64,000 bases of DNA from NCBI RefSeq assembly GCF_024172095.1, contig NZ_JAMZDX010000003.1:946001-1010000 (forward strand), read 5' to 3'. Below the pieces are notes generated by a model. The model worked only from the letters and a program-made list of their open reading frames with translations. It did no database searches and had not been told where the DNA came from. This DNA is from Kitasatospora cinereorecta. Its GTDB lineage: Bacteria; Actinomycetota; Actinomycetes; Streptomycetales; Streptomycetaceae. The translations under genes were made by a program, and so were the position numbers. How positions within the stretch are numbered: position 1 is the first letter of the stretch; the number at the start of each line of letters is the position of its first letter. Of this stretch, positions 1 through 7,458 are shown piece after piece.

Positions 1-2
1 AC

Positions 3-1013
3 AGCGCGAAGGTGGTCGACCCGGCCAACGAGGCGTACTGGATGGGCCCGACCGCCGACAAGCCGGCGGGCGGCGTCGACCTGTACGTCGGCGGTGCCGA
101 GCACGCGGTGCTGCACCTGCTGTACGCCCGCTTCTGGCACAAGGTGCTGCACGACCTGGGCCACGTCTCCTCGGTCGAGCCGTTCCACAAGCTGTTCAAC
201 CAGGGCATGATCACCGCCGACGTGTTCCGCGACGACCGGGGCTTCCCGGTGCCCGCCGCCGAGGTCGAGGAGATCGACGACGAGTTCTTCTGGAACGGCG
301 AGAAGGTCCGCCGCGAGGCGGGCAAGATGGGCAAGTCCCTGAAGAACGCCATCGCCCCGGACGAGTTCGCCGACCAGTACGGCGCCGACACCCTGCGCCT
401 GTACGAGATGTCGATGGGCCCGCTGGACGTCTCCCGCCCGTGGGACGCCCGCGCCGTGGTCGGCTCCTTCCGCTTCCTGCAGCGCCTGTGGCGCAACATC
501 GTCTCGGAGACCACCGGCGAGCTGGTCGTCACCGAGGAGGAGCCGGACGAGGCCACCCTGCGCGCCCTGCACAAGACCATCGACGGCATGCGCGGCGACA
601 TGGCCGGCCTGCGCTTCAACACCGCGGTGGCCAAGGCGATCGAGCTGAACAACCACCTGGTCAAGCGCGGCTCCACGCCGCGCGCGGTGGCCGAGCAGAT
701 CGTGCTGCTGGTCGCCCCGCTGGCACCGCACGTCGCCGAGGAGCTGTGGCGCCGCCTGGGCCACGAGCAGTCCCTGGCCTTCGCCGACTACCCGGTCGCC
801 GACCCGGCGTACGTGGTGGACGAGACGGTCACCTGCGTGGTCCAGATCAAGGGCAAGGTCAAGGCCCGTCTGGAGGTCGCCCCGTCGATCAGCGACGCCG
901 ACCTGGAGGCGCTGGCCCTGGCCGACCCGGCCGTCGTCGCGGCGATCGGCGACGCCCCGGTGCGCAAGGTCATCGCCCGCGCGCCGAAGCTGGTCAACAT
1001 CGTCACGGGCTGA
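3..1013 (+). CDS. leuS: Leucyl-tRNA synthetase, C-terminal part (5' end outside window)
   Basis: Charges tRNA-Leu with leucine in the cytoplasm. Only the last 336 or so residues lie in the window; the reading frame is open to the left edge, so the gene starts outside. The visible part holds the end of the catalytic core with the class I signature loop as KMGKS (around base 327), followed by the conserved YGADTLRLYEM helix, then the anticodon-binding helical domain (ALHKTIDGM to LAPHVAEELW) and the small C-terminal domain that contacts the tRNA elbow (VQIKGKVKARLEV). The second S of the usual KMSKS is Gly here; the flanking residues are intact, so I take it as a normal variant. The gene is followed by a strong two-tier hairpin terminator, which separates it from the next gene. 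Confidence 0.97.
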   Translation, partial: SAKVVDPANEAYWMGPTADKPAGGVDLYVGGAEHAVLHLLYARFWHKVLHDLGHVSSVEPFHKLFNQGMITADVFRDDRGFPVPAAEVEEIDDEFFWNGEKVRREAGKMGKSLKNAIAPDEFADQYGADTLRLYEMSMGPLDVSRPWDARAVVGSFRFLQRLWRNIVSETTGELVVTEEEPDEATLRALHKTIDGMRGDMAGLRFNTAVAKAIELNNHLVKRGSTPRAVAEQIVLLVAPLAPHVAEELWRRLGHEQSLAFADYPVADPAYVVDETVTCVVQIKGKVKARLEVAPSISDADLEALALADPAVVAAIGDAPVRKVIARAPKLVNIVTG

Positions 1014-1032
1014 GCCCGGCCGCCTCGTCCCC

Positions 1033-1098
1033 GTCCCCGCCCCCGTCCTTGCCGACGGCCCACCGTCCTCGCTGGTGGGCACCGGCGGGGGCGGGGAC
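1033..1098 (+). terminator. Two-tier hairpin behind leuS
   Basis: Outer arms of 13 bp are perfectly complementary (GTCCCCGCCCCCG at 1033-1045 with CGGGGGCGGGGAC at 1086-1098). Inside lies a second hairpin, GCCCACC at 1058-1064 with GGTGGGC at 1074-1080. It starts 19 bp after the leuS stop. There is no U-tract, as is common for actinobacterial terminators. Confidence 0.7.
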
Positions 1099-1131
1099 AA
1101 TCGAGGCAGGCGCGTGGAAGGACGATCCACG

Positions 1132-1155
1132 ATGACCCGACGCCTGCCCGTGTGA
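1132..1155 (+). other. Possible seven-codon leader ORF coupled to the next gene
   Basis: ATG at 1132 begins a seven-codon frame (MTRRLPV) whose TGA (1153-1155) overlaps the ATG (1155) of the following secreted-protein gene. A purine-rich stretch, GGAAGGA, lies 8 bp before the leader ATG, while the downstream gene has no Shine-Dalgarno sequence of its own. Translation of the downstream gene could therefore be coupled to this leader. The alternative is a frameshift error, with this ATG being the true start of the large protein. Confidence 0.35.
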
Positions 1156-2594
1156 TGTCCCCGCTCTTACGGCCAGCGGAGCTGGTCGGCCGCAGCGCGG
1201 TCGCGGTGCTGCTCGGTATCGCGGCCGTGGTGCTCGCCGTGCTCGCTCCGGGCGGCCGCGCCGCAGCCGTGTCCCCTCCGGCGATCTCGCTGTCCGTCGA
1301 TCCGACCCACGGCGCCGCCGGCAGTACGGCGACCGTCGGCGGCAAGGGCTACGAAAGCTGCCTGGACGTCAGCCTCTCCTGGGACGGCGGCGGCTCCGTG
1401 ATCCACCCGACGGTGCAGCAGGACGGCAGCATCAGCCGCGCCTTCCCGGTACCGGCGGACGCCCCTCCCGGACCACACACCATCTGGGCCGACTGCACGT
1501 ACCGGACCCTCGCCGGTGCGCCGAGCGGAGCCGGCGGAGCAAGTGGAGCCAGCGGCGCGGTCGGTGAGCGGATCGGGTCGGTTCGCTACCCGGCGTACTT
1601 CACCGTCGACGAGCCCACGTCCCAGGCCCGGCTCACCCTCTCCACCGCGCAGGGCCGCCCCGGCGACGCCGTGGACCTGGTCGGCACCGGCTTCCGGTGC
1701 GGCGGCGGGACCGTGCTGGTCAGCTGGGACGCCACCGCGCTCGGGACCCTCACCCCGGCCGGGGACGGCGGATTCCGCACCCGGGCCACCGTCCCGCGGA
1801 ACGCCGCGAAGGGGCTGCACACCGTACGGGCTGCCTGCACCCAGCGGCCGGACGTCGCCGCCGCGCAGTCGTACACCGTGGTCGCCGCCGGCACCGTCAC
1901 CACACCGCCCCCCACGCCCGGGCCGACCGTCTCGCCCGCCGACGGGCCGGTGCTCTCCACCGACCCGGCGCGGGGCGACGCCGGGCAGAACGTGCGCGTC
2001 ACCGGCAGCCGGTTCGGCACCTGCGCCGCGGTCTCCGGCACCGTCCTGCTGTCCTGGGACGGCGCCCCGGCGGCCACCACCGTGACGGTCGGCGACGACG
2101 GCAACCTCGGGACCTCGATCGCCGTCCCCGCCGACGCGGACACCGGCTCCCACACCCTGCACGCGGCCTGCGCCGGCCTGCCCGCCGTGGCCGCGGACGC
2201 CGCCTTCACGGTCGGCGGGCAGGACGGCATGCCCGTCCTGGCCCCGGCCCTCGGCGGCGGCCTGCTGCTCGCCGGCGCGGCCGCCGTCACGCTCGGCCGG
2301 CGCCGCGGGCCGCGCTGGGCGTCCCAGCACATCGCCGCGGAACAGCGGACCGGCCGGCCGGGCGGCGTCCAGGTGGAAGAGACGGCGGTGGAGGGCGGGG
2401 ACCGCACCCGGACCGTCCGGCTCCAGCCCCACCCGGACCCGGGCAGCCAGCAGTTGGAGGAGCCGGGTAGCCCTGGCGGGACCGAGGAGGAGCCGGGTAG
2501 CTCTGGCCGGACCGAGGAGGAGCCGGGTAGCTCTGGCCGGACCGAGGAGGAGCCGGGTACCCCTGGCCGGACCGAGGAGGAGAAGGACCGATGA
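1155..2594 (+). CDS. Secreted, membrane-anchored Ig-like (IPT-type) repeat protein
   Basis: About 479 residues. An N-terminal signal peptide (hydrophobic core SAVAVLLGIAAVVLAVLAP) leads to three repeats of about 100 residues, each opening with a pattern like LSxDPxxGxxGxxVxVxGxxF and containing a Cys pair; these look like bacterial Ig/IPT-type beta-sandwich modules. A single transmembrane segment follows (around 370-388, PALGGGLLLAGAAAVTLG), then a basic stop-transfer stretch and an acidic cytoplasmic tail with four ten-residue repeats. The likely topology is a type I membrane protein with an extracellular adhesive or binding stalk. GTG at 1152 and ATG at 1155 are both possible starts. The stop overlaps the next gene (ATGA), so the two are probably an operon. 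The ligand is unknown. Confidence 0.75.
   Translation: MSPLLRPAELVGRSAVAVLLGIAAVVLAVLAPGGRAAAVSPPAISLSVDPTHGAAGSTATVGGKGYESCLDVSLSWDGGGSVIHPTVQQDGSISRAFPVPADAPPGPHTIWADCTYRTLAGAPSGAGGASGASGAVGERIGSVRYPAYFTVDEPTSQARLTLSTAQGRPGDAVDLVGTGFRCGGGTVLVSWDATALGTLTPAGDGGFRTRATVPRNAAKGLHTVRAACTQRPDVAAAQSYTVVAAGTVTTPPPTPGPTVSPADGPVLSTDPARGDAGQNVRVTGSRFGTCAAVSGTVLLSWDGAPAATTVTVGDDGNLGTSIAVPADADTGSHTLHAACAGLPAVAADAAFTVGGQDGMPVLAPALGGGLLLAGAAAVTLGRRRGPRWASQHIAAEQRTGRPGGVQVEETAVEGGDRTRTVRLQPHPDPGSQQLEEPGSPGGTEEEPGSSGRTEEEPGSSGRTEEEPGTPGRTEEEKDR
2461..2580 (+). repeat. Four tandem 30-bp repeats coding for a ten-residue acidic unit
   Basis: Four contiguous units at 2461-2490, 2491-2520, 2521-2550 and 2551-2580, differing at only a few bases. 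They encode about four copies of EEPGSSGRTE-like units in the cytoplasmic tail of the Ig-like protein. The near identity at DNA level suggests recent expansion by slippage or unequal recombination, so copy number may vary between strains. Confidence 0.9.
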
Positions 2595-3253
2595 CCACGA
2601 CCGCCCTCGAACCGATCACCGTGCGGGACTTCCTCTTCGACGGCGAGCGGGTCAGCCCGGTCGACGCGATCGAGCAGTCCCTGCACCAGTACGGCACGGT
2701 CGGCGCGCTGCTCGGTGGCGTCCGGCGGCTGACCGGCTCGGCCGGGCGCGCCGTCGAGCACGAGGTCGCCACCGTGACCGACGGCCTGCTCGGCCTGGAC
2801 CTGCTCGATGCCGTGGCCGGCGGCTGGAGCCGCCACGCCGCCCTGCGGGCCGCCGCCCGGCGGACCAGGGACGCACCCGGCAGCGAGGAGGTGGTCGCCC
2901 TGGCCACCCACCGGATCACCTCCCGCCACCGCCCCCAGGTCGAGGTGCTGGTGGACGGAGCGCCGGTCGGCACGCTGGAGGTGGACGTGGACCTGGCGTT
3001 CGAGCTGGTCGGACTGGTCGCCGTGGTCCGCCGCGCCCGGCTCACCGCGCTCCGGACCGGGCAGTGCACCCTCGGCGGCCGTCTCGGCGTCCAGGGGCAC
3101 CTGGTGACGGAGCGCAAGCGTCAGTACGACCTGCCGGGCGCGGTGCGGATGCGGGACGGCCTGCGGCTGCTGCCGTCCGAGCCGCCGCCCGGGCCCTCGT
3201 ACAGTCCCGGTCCGCCGGTCGATCCGTCGGTGCGGCCGACGCAGGCGATGTGA
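2591..3253 (+). CDS. Conserved hypothetical protein, 220 residues
   Basis: I do not recognise a named family. It is a soluble protein without signal peptide or membrane segment. The N-terminal half is helical (HQYGTVGALLGGVRRLTG, followed by AVEHEVATVTDGLLGLDLLDAVAGGW); the second half contains a beta-rich stretch with HRPQVEVLVDGAPVGTLEVDVDL and ends in a Pro-rich tail. The start ATG overlaps the stop of the upstream membrane-anchored Ig-like gene by 4 bp (ATGA), which implies translational coupling and possibly a shared role at the inner face of the membrane, where the acidic repeat tail of the upstream product would lie. That partnership is inference. Confidence 0.7.
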   Translation: MTTTALEPITVRDFLFDGERVSPVDAIEQSLHQYGTVGALLGGVRRLTGSAGRAVEHEVATVTDGLLGLDLLDAVAGGWSRHAALRAAARRTRDAPGSEEVVALATHRITSRHRPQVEVLVDGAPVGTLEVDVDLAFELVGLVAVVRRARLTALRTGQCTLGGRLGVQGHLVTERKRQYDLPGAVRMRDGLRLLPSEPPPGPSYSPGPPVDPSVRPTQAM

Positions 3254-3277
3254 GCGCAGGCATGGTGAAGACGGACC

Positions 3278-4231
3278 CTACGGCGCAGCCGCGTGGAGGC
3301 GGTCGGCGAGGGCCCGGATCCGGTCGAGCAGCTCCGGCGGCTCGTGGGCGGTGAAGGGGAAGCCCAGCATGGCGATGTGGAAGGAGAGGCCGTCGAGGGA
3401 GTTGGAGCCGGCCCGCAGCGTGCAGCTGTGGTCGTCGATCGGCTCGACCAGCGCCGAGGTCGGGGTGGTCCGGGCGGCGACCTGCGCCGCCGGGGCGTGC
3501 ACGGTGAAGCGCGCCTGGTACCGGTACTGGCCGACCGCGACCTCCCAGGACGCCCAGCGCCGGACGTCCTCCTCGGGCGGCTGACGCGGCGTGAACCGCG
3601 GCCCGTGCGGCGGACGCAGCGTGATCCGGTCGACCCGGAAGTTGCGCCAGTCCGCCCGGTCCACGTCGTACCCGACCAGGTACCAGCGCGGGCCGGAGTG
3701 CACCAGCCGGTGCGGCTCCACGTCGCGGCGGCTCTCGGCGCCGTCGTGCGTGCGGTAGTCGAAGCGCAGCCGCTCGTGGGCCCGGCAGGCGGTGGCGGCG
3801 GCGGTGAGCGTCGCCGAGTCGACCGTCGGGCCGTTCGACGCCAGCGTGACCGTCGCGGCGGCCAGCGACTCGACCCGGTGGCGCAGCCGCGACGGCATCA
3901 CCTGCTGCAGCTTGGCGAGCGCCCGCACCGAGGACTCCTCGATCCCGGAGATGGTGCCGCCGGCCGCAGTCCGCAGCCCCATCGCGACCGCGACCGCCTC
4001 CTCGTCGTCCAGGAGCAGCGGCGGCATCTCCGCGCCCGCGCCGAGCCGGTAGCCACCGGCCACGCCCGGGGTGGACTCCACCGGGTACCCGAGCGAGCGC
4101 AGCTTGTCGACGTCCCGCCGGACCGTCCGGACGTCCACGTCGAGCCGACCCGCGAGGTCGGGGCCGGTCCAGTCCCGGCGGACCTGGAGCAGCGAGAGCA
4201 GTCTGAGCAGTCGGGCCGAGGTCTCCAGCAT
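3278..4231 (-). CDS. WYL-domain transcriptional regulator (YafY type)
   Basis: 317 residues. The N-terminus is a winged helix (about 1-60: LLRLLSLLQ, then LAGRLDVDVRTVRRDVDKLRSLGYPVES), followed by the linker GVAGGYRLGAG and a WYL domain (about 140-220, with SGPRWYLVGYDVDRADWRNFRVDRI), and a WCX-type C-terminal extension. Such proteins bind a ligand or nucleic acid through the WYL domain and act as repressors or activators. A perfect palindrome with 12-bp arms lies 17 bp upstream of the ATG, which suggests autoregulation. In transcript sense, CAGACT lies 7 nt before the ATG with no Shine-Dalgarno sequence, compatible with a leaderless mRNA. The target genes are unknown. Confidence 0.92.
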   Translation of the reverse strand: MLETSARLLRLLSLLQVRRDWTGPDLAGRLDVDVRTVRRDVDKLRSLGYPVESTPGVAGGYRLGAGAEMPPLLLDDEEAVAVAMGLRTAAGGTISGIEESSVRALAKLQQVMPSRLRHRVESLAAATVTLASNGPTVDSATLTAAATACRAHERLRFDYRTHDGAESRRDVEPHRLVHSGPRWYLVGYDVDRADWRNFRVDRITLRPPHGPRFTPRQPPEEDVRRWASWEVAVGQYRYQARFTVHAPAAQVAARTTPTSALVEPIDDHSCTLRAGSNSLDGLSFHIAMLGFPFTAHEPPELLDRIRALADRLHAAAP

Positions 4232-4247
4232 GCCGTCCAGTCTGGCA

Positions 4248-4278
4248 GCGAACGCGGACGGTCACTGTCCGCGTTCGC
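4248..4278 (-). promoter_or_regulatory. Perfect 12-bp-arm palindrome, probable operator of the WYL regulator
   Basis: GCGAACGCGGAC (4248-4259) and GTCCGCGTTCGC (4267-4278) are exact reverse complements separated by 7 bp. The site lies directly upstream of the WYL regulator start at 4231, where the -35 region of its promoter would be. Position and symmetry fit an operator for a dimeric winged-helix protein; a hairpin in the 5' leader is less likely because the mRNA seems to have little or no leader. Confidence 0.6.
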
Positions 4279-4519
4279 GCGGGAGGGGTGGTGTGGCTCG
4301 GGGCGGCGGGGCTCCGGAGCGGTGCGGCTCGGACCGGCGTGGCTCGGAGCGGTGTGCCCCCGACCCCGAGGGCGTCCCTGATCGGACCCTGATCTCCGCC
4401 CGGGGCAGGCGCCAGAACCTCCTGCGCGTCCGACTCCCGGGCTACGGTGGAAACCCGGCAGTCGCACGAGGCCGCATCCGGCGGCCCGGAGCCGGACACG
4501 GGCGGAAGGTGGGGTCCCG

Positions 4520-5326
4520 ATGGACGCGCTCGGTGTGGTGGTCGCGCTGGTCCTGCTGTTCGGCGTGACGCTGGTGGCCATGGCCGTGGTCGGCACCGTC
4601 AAGGCCGCCAAGGCCGTCGCCGCCAAGGTCGAGAAGCACGAGGCCAACGCCCGCCGCGTGGTCGAGAACGCGACCCTCCGGGCGAAGACCTACACCCGGC
4701 CCGGCGAGCAGGGCCGCCTCGCCGCCGTGCGGCTCACGCTGCGCACTGCCCTGGACTCCACCCGGCAGGTCCTGCAGAGCGGTCTGCCCGCGGACGAGCA
4801 GCTCACCGAGTCCCTGCAACTGCTGGCCCGGCTCGACGCCCACGCCGCCGAACTCGACGGCGAGCTGCGGATGCTCGAACGCGAGCCGGAGCCGGCCCGG
4901 CTCGCCGCCAAGCTCCCCGAACTGCGCGAGCGTGCCGAACGCATCACCCACGCCGCCGACTCGCTGCGCTGGGCCGCCCAGGACCGGATGCGGCGCTTCG
5001 CCGACGAGGAACTCGCGCGACTTGCGAAGGAGTGCGAGAACGAGGCCGGTGCGCTGCGGCACTGGACGCCGGCGAGTGCGGATGAGGGTACGGGTGCCGG
5101 TGAGGGTGTATCGGCCGGCGAGGGGGCGGGGGAGCGGAAGGCCCCGTCCGCCGACCGGGAGCGGACCGAGCAGGGCGCCGCGGGCTCGCGGCAGGGCCTG
5201 ACCGCCGGCCGACCGGCCGGCGCGGAGGAGATCCTCGGACTGGCTGCCGAACCGCTCGCCCGCCTCGCCGATCGCTTCCGCAAGCCGGGCCGCCCCGGAC
5301 CGGCGGCGGCCGACCGCCGGCCGTGA
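4520..5326 (+). CDS. Membrane-anchored coiled-coil protein, function unknown
   Basis: 268 residues. A single N-terminal transmembrane helix (about 3-25, LGVVVALVLLFGVTLVAMAVVGT) is followed by a long, charged, Ala/Glu/Arg-rich helical region (30-185) with heptad-like spacing (LQLLARLDAHAAELDGELRMLERE, AERITHAADSLRWAAQDRMRRF), then a low-complexity linker and a short C-terminal helix. It is probably a cytoplasmic coiled-coil domain tethered to the inner face of the membrane. I recognise no catalytic motif. The ATG at 4520 has GGCGGAAGGTGGGG in front of it. The gene stands alone between a divergent regulator and degV. Confidence 0.75.
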   Translation: MDALGVVVALVLLFGVTLVAMAVVGTVKAAKAVAAKVEKHEANARRVVENATLRAKTYTRPGEQGRLAAVRLTLRTALDSTRQVLQSGLPADEQLTESLQLLARLDAHAAELDGELRMLEREPEPARLAAKLPELRERAERITHAADSLRWAAQDRMRRFADEELARLAKECENEAGALRHWTPASADEGTGAGEGVSAGEGAGERKAPSADRERTEQGAAGSRQGLTAGRPAGAEEILGLAAEPLARLADRFRKPGRPGPAAADRRP

Positions 5327-5458
5327 CCGGGGGCGCGCGGGTCGTTCGGGTCGCTACCGGTGTGCGGGTGATCCGGGTCCCGAGCCTGGTGGTCCTGCCT
5401 GCGGATTCGGGTGGCCCGGCGCTGTCCTCCGGACCCGACGGGGAGTAACCTCCGGCAC

Positions 5459-6304
5459 ATGCTCGGCCACCTCGCACTTGTCACCGATTCCACGGCCTAC
5501 CTGCCCCAGGACGCCGTCGACCGCCATCGGATCCGGGTGGTGCCACTGAGCGTGGTTGTCGGGGACGAGGTCCGCACCGAGGGCATCGAGATCTCGCCCA
5601 AGGACGTCGCCGAGGCGCTCCGGTCCAAGCACCGCGTCACCACCTCCCGGCCGAGCCCCGAGACCTTCGCCGCCGCCTACCGCGCCGCTGCCGAGGCGGG
5701 CGCCACCGGCATCGTGTCGGTGCACATCTCCGCCGAACTGTCCGGCACCGCGGAGGCCGCCCAACTCGCCGCCGCCGAGGTGGACATCCCGGTGCGGGTG
5801 GTCGACAGCCGACTGGTCGGGATGGCGCTGGGCGCCTGTGTGCTGGCCGCCGCCGAGGCGGCCGAGGCCGGCCACGACCTCGACGAGGTGGCCGCGGCCG
5901 CCACCCGGCAGTCCGGGCTGACCAGCGGATTCTTCTACGTCGACACCCTGGAGCACCTGCGCAGGGGCGGCCGGATCGGGACGGCGCGCGCCCTGGTGGG
6001 CTCCGCGCTGGCCGTGAAGCCGCTGCTGCACCTCTCCGGCGGCCGGATCGAGCCGCTGGAGAAGGTGCGGACGGCGTCCCGGGCGATCGCCCGGCTGGAG
6101 GAGATCGCCGTCGAGTGCGCGGGGGAGCAGGAGGTGGACATCGCCGTCCACCACCTCGCCGCCGAGGACCGCGCCGAACCGCTCGCGGAACGCCTGCGCG
6201 AGCGCGTCCCGGGCCTGCGGGAGCTGTACCTGAGCGAGGTCGGTGCCGTCATCGGCGCCCACGTCGGGCCGGGGCTGCTGGCGGTCGTCGTCTCACCGCG
6301 CTGA
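5459..6304 (+). CDS. DegV family fatty-acid-binding protein
   Basis: 281 residues, the usual DegV length. The start MLGHLALVTDSTAYLP carries the family signature (VTDSTA) at the N-terminus; the later signatures are present as VVDSRLVGMALG, FYVDTLEHLRRGGRIG and VGPGLLAVVV. The two-domain fold binds one fatty acid in a buried pocket; in some bacteria related proteins (FakB) deliver fatty acid to the kinase FakA. No FakA homologue is in the window. An in-frame GTG at 5411 would add 16 residues, but GGGGAG before ATG 5459 and family alignment favour 5459. Confidence 0.93.
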   Translation: MLGHLALVTDSTAYLPQDAVDRHRIRVVPLSVVVGDEVRTEGIEISPKDVAEALRSKHRVTTSRPSPETFAAAYRAAAEAGATGIVSVHISAELSGTAEAAQLAAAEVDIPVRVVDSRLVGMALGACVLAAAEAAEAGHDLDEVAAAATRQSGLTSGFFYVDTLEHLRRGGRIGTARALVGSALAVKPLLHLSGGRIEPLEKVRTASRAIARLEEIAVECAGEQEVDIAVHHLAAEDRAEPLAERLRERVPGLRELYLSEVGAVIGAHVGPGLLAVVVSPR

Positions 6305-6332
6305 CGAAACTCGCTCGTTCGGGCGACAGGAG

Positions 6333-6358
6333 TTGTCCACAGGGCCGAGTTGTCCACA
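6333..6358 (+). promoter_or_regulatory. Two DnaA boxes upstream of comEA
   Basis: TTGTCCACA occurs at 6333-6341 and again at 6350-6358 in the same orientation, 17 bp apart. This is the preferred DnaA box of Streptomyces. They lie between degV and comEA, 50-80 bp before the comEA ATG, in a likely promoter region. Confidence 0.6.
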
Positions 6359-6410
6359 GGGAGTGGACGAGTTCTGACGGAGGGTCGGGTCCGGCCGTAC
6401 GGTCCTGGGC

Positions 6411-7382
6411 ATGAAGACGCCCCTCCTTGCCCGCACCTCCCGGCGCCGGCAGACCACTGCGACCGTCCGTGACCGCCTGGCCCTCCTCCTCGCCTTCCCC
6501 GACCCGGCCGGACCTGCCGTGTCGTGCGCTCCTGCGGCGCTCCTGCCCGCCGAACCCACGGGAAGGCCACCGCCGTCGGTCGTCGACGGTCCCGCGGCAA
6601 CCGATGCCCGATCGCCGTGGCCCTCGGGTGCGCCCTTGACCTCGTTCTCGCCGTTTCCCCTGCCGTCGACCGAGCCGCCGATGTCCGAACTGCCCGATCC
6701 CGACTCCGATTCCGCTGCCGATTCCCCTCCTGATCCCGCTCCTGATCCCGCTCCGAAGCGGCTTCCGCTCTTCCTCTCCCCGGCCGTCGTCCTCGACCGG
6801 CGTGCCGTCCTCGGCCTCGCCGTGCTGCTCCTGCTCGCCGTCGGCTACGGCGTTCAGCACTTCTGGCTCAGCCGTCCCCACCCCGTAGCGATCCCGGCAA
6901 CCACTGCCACCACCTCAACCACCCCGGCCGAGCCCGCACCTGCCAGGGGCGGTTCCGTCCCGCCCGCCACGACCGGTTCGACCGTGGTCGTGGACATCGC
7001 GGGCAAGGTCCAGAGCCCGGGCCTGCGCACCCTGCCGGGCGGCTCCCGCGTCGCCGACGCCCTCCGGGCCGCCGGTGGACCGCTGCCCGGTACCGACACC
7101 GACTCCCTCAACCTCGCCCGGATCCTCAACGACGGCGAACAGATCCTGGTCGGCGGTCCGCCGCCCGCCGTCGGCCCGTCCACCCCCGGTGGCCCGGTCA
7201 GCCTCAACCGGGCCACCGCCGAACAGCTCGACACCCTCCCCGGCGTCGGCCCCACCCTCGCCCGACGCATCCTCCAGTACCGGCAGGACCACGGCCCGTT
7301 CCGCTCCCTCGACCAGCTTCGGCAGGTCCCCGGCATCGGCGCCCGGAAGTACGAGGACCTCAAACCGATGCTCACTCTCTGA
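6411..7382 (+). CDS. comEA: ComEA-like DNA-binding protein (SLBB plus helix-hairpin-helix)
   Basis: 323 residues. A long Pro/Ser-rich N-terminal region is followed by one transmembrane segment (about 125-147, AVLGLAVLLLLAVGYGV), a Pro/Thr linker, an SLBB domain (about 185-245, VDIAGKVQSPGLRTLPGG) and a C-terminal double helix-hairpin-helix DNA-binding domain (about 263-323, LNRATAEQLDTLPGVGPTLA and QVPGIGARKYEDLKP). In naturally competent bacteria ComEA binds incoming double-stranded DNA outside the membrane and passes it to ComEC, which is encoded immediately downstream. The N-terminus before the membrane segment is unusually long; an in-frame ATG at 6681 would give a shorter protein of about 233 residues. 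Confidence 0.92.
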   Translation: MKTPLLARTSRRRQTTATVRDRLALLLAFPDPAGPAVSCAPAALLPAEPTGRPPPSVVDGPAATDARSPWPSGAPLTSFSPFPLPSTEPPMSELPDPDSDSAADSPPDPAPDPAPKRLPLFLSPAVVLDRRAVLGLAVLLLLAVGYGVQHFWLSRPHPVAIPATTATTSTTPAEPAPARGGSVPPATTGSTVVVDIAGKVQSPGLRTLPGGSRVADALRAAGGPLPGTDTDSLNLARILNDGEQILVGGPPPAVGPSTPGGPVSLNRATAEQLDTLPGVGPTLARRILQYRQDHGPFRSLDQLRQVPGIGARKYEDLKPMLTL

Positions 7383-7458
7383 CCACCATCCGCGCCCTCG
7401 TCCCGCCCCCGTCCCGTCCCCGTCCCGTCCCCGCTCTTCGGCCGAGGGAGGTGCCGAT

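Noticed and set aside
1..1013. KMGKS in place of KMSKS in LeuS as a functional defect
   Set aside because: The remaining motif and surrounding helices are intact, and to my knowledge this form is usual in actinomycete LeuS.
2461..2580. Tandem 30-bp repeats as a CRISPR array
   Set aside because: No spacers; units are contiguous, in frame and coding.
7075..7458. comEC frame extended upstream to ATG 7075
   Set aside because: Runs through comEA in another frame with Pro/Ser-rich nonsense composition; no Shine-Dalgarno sequence.
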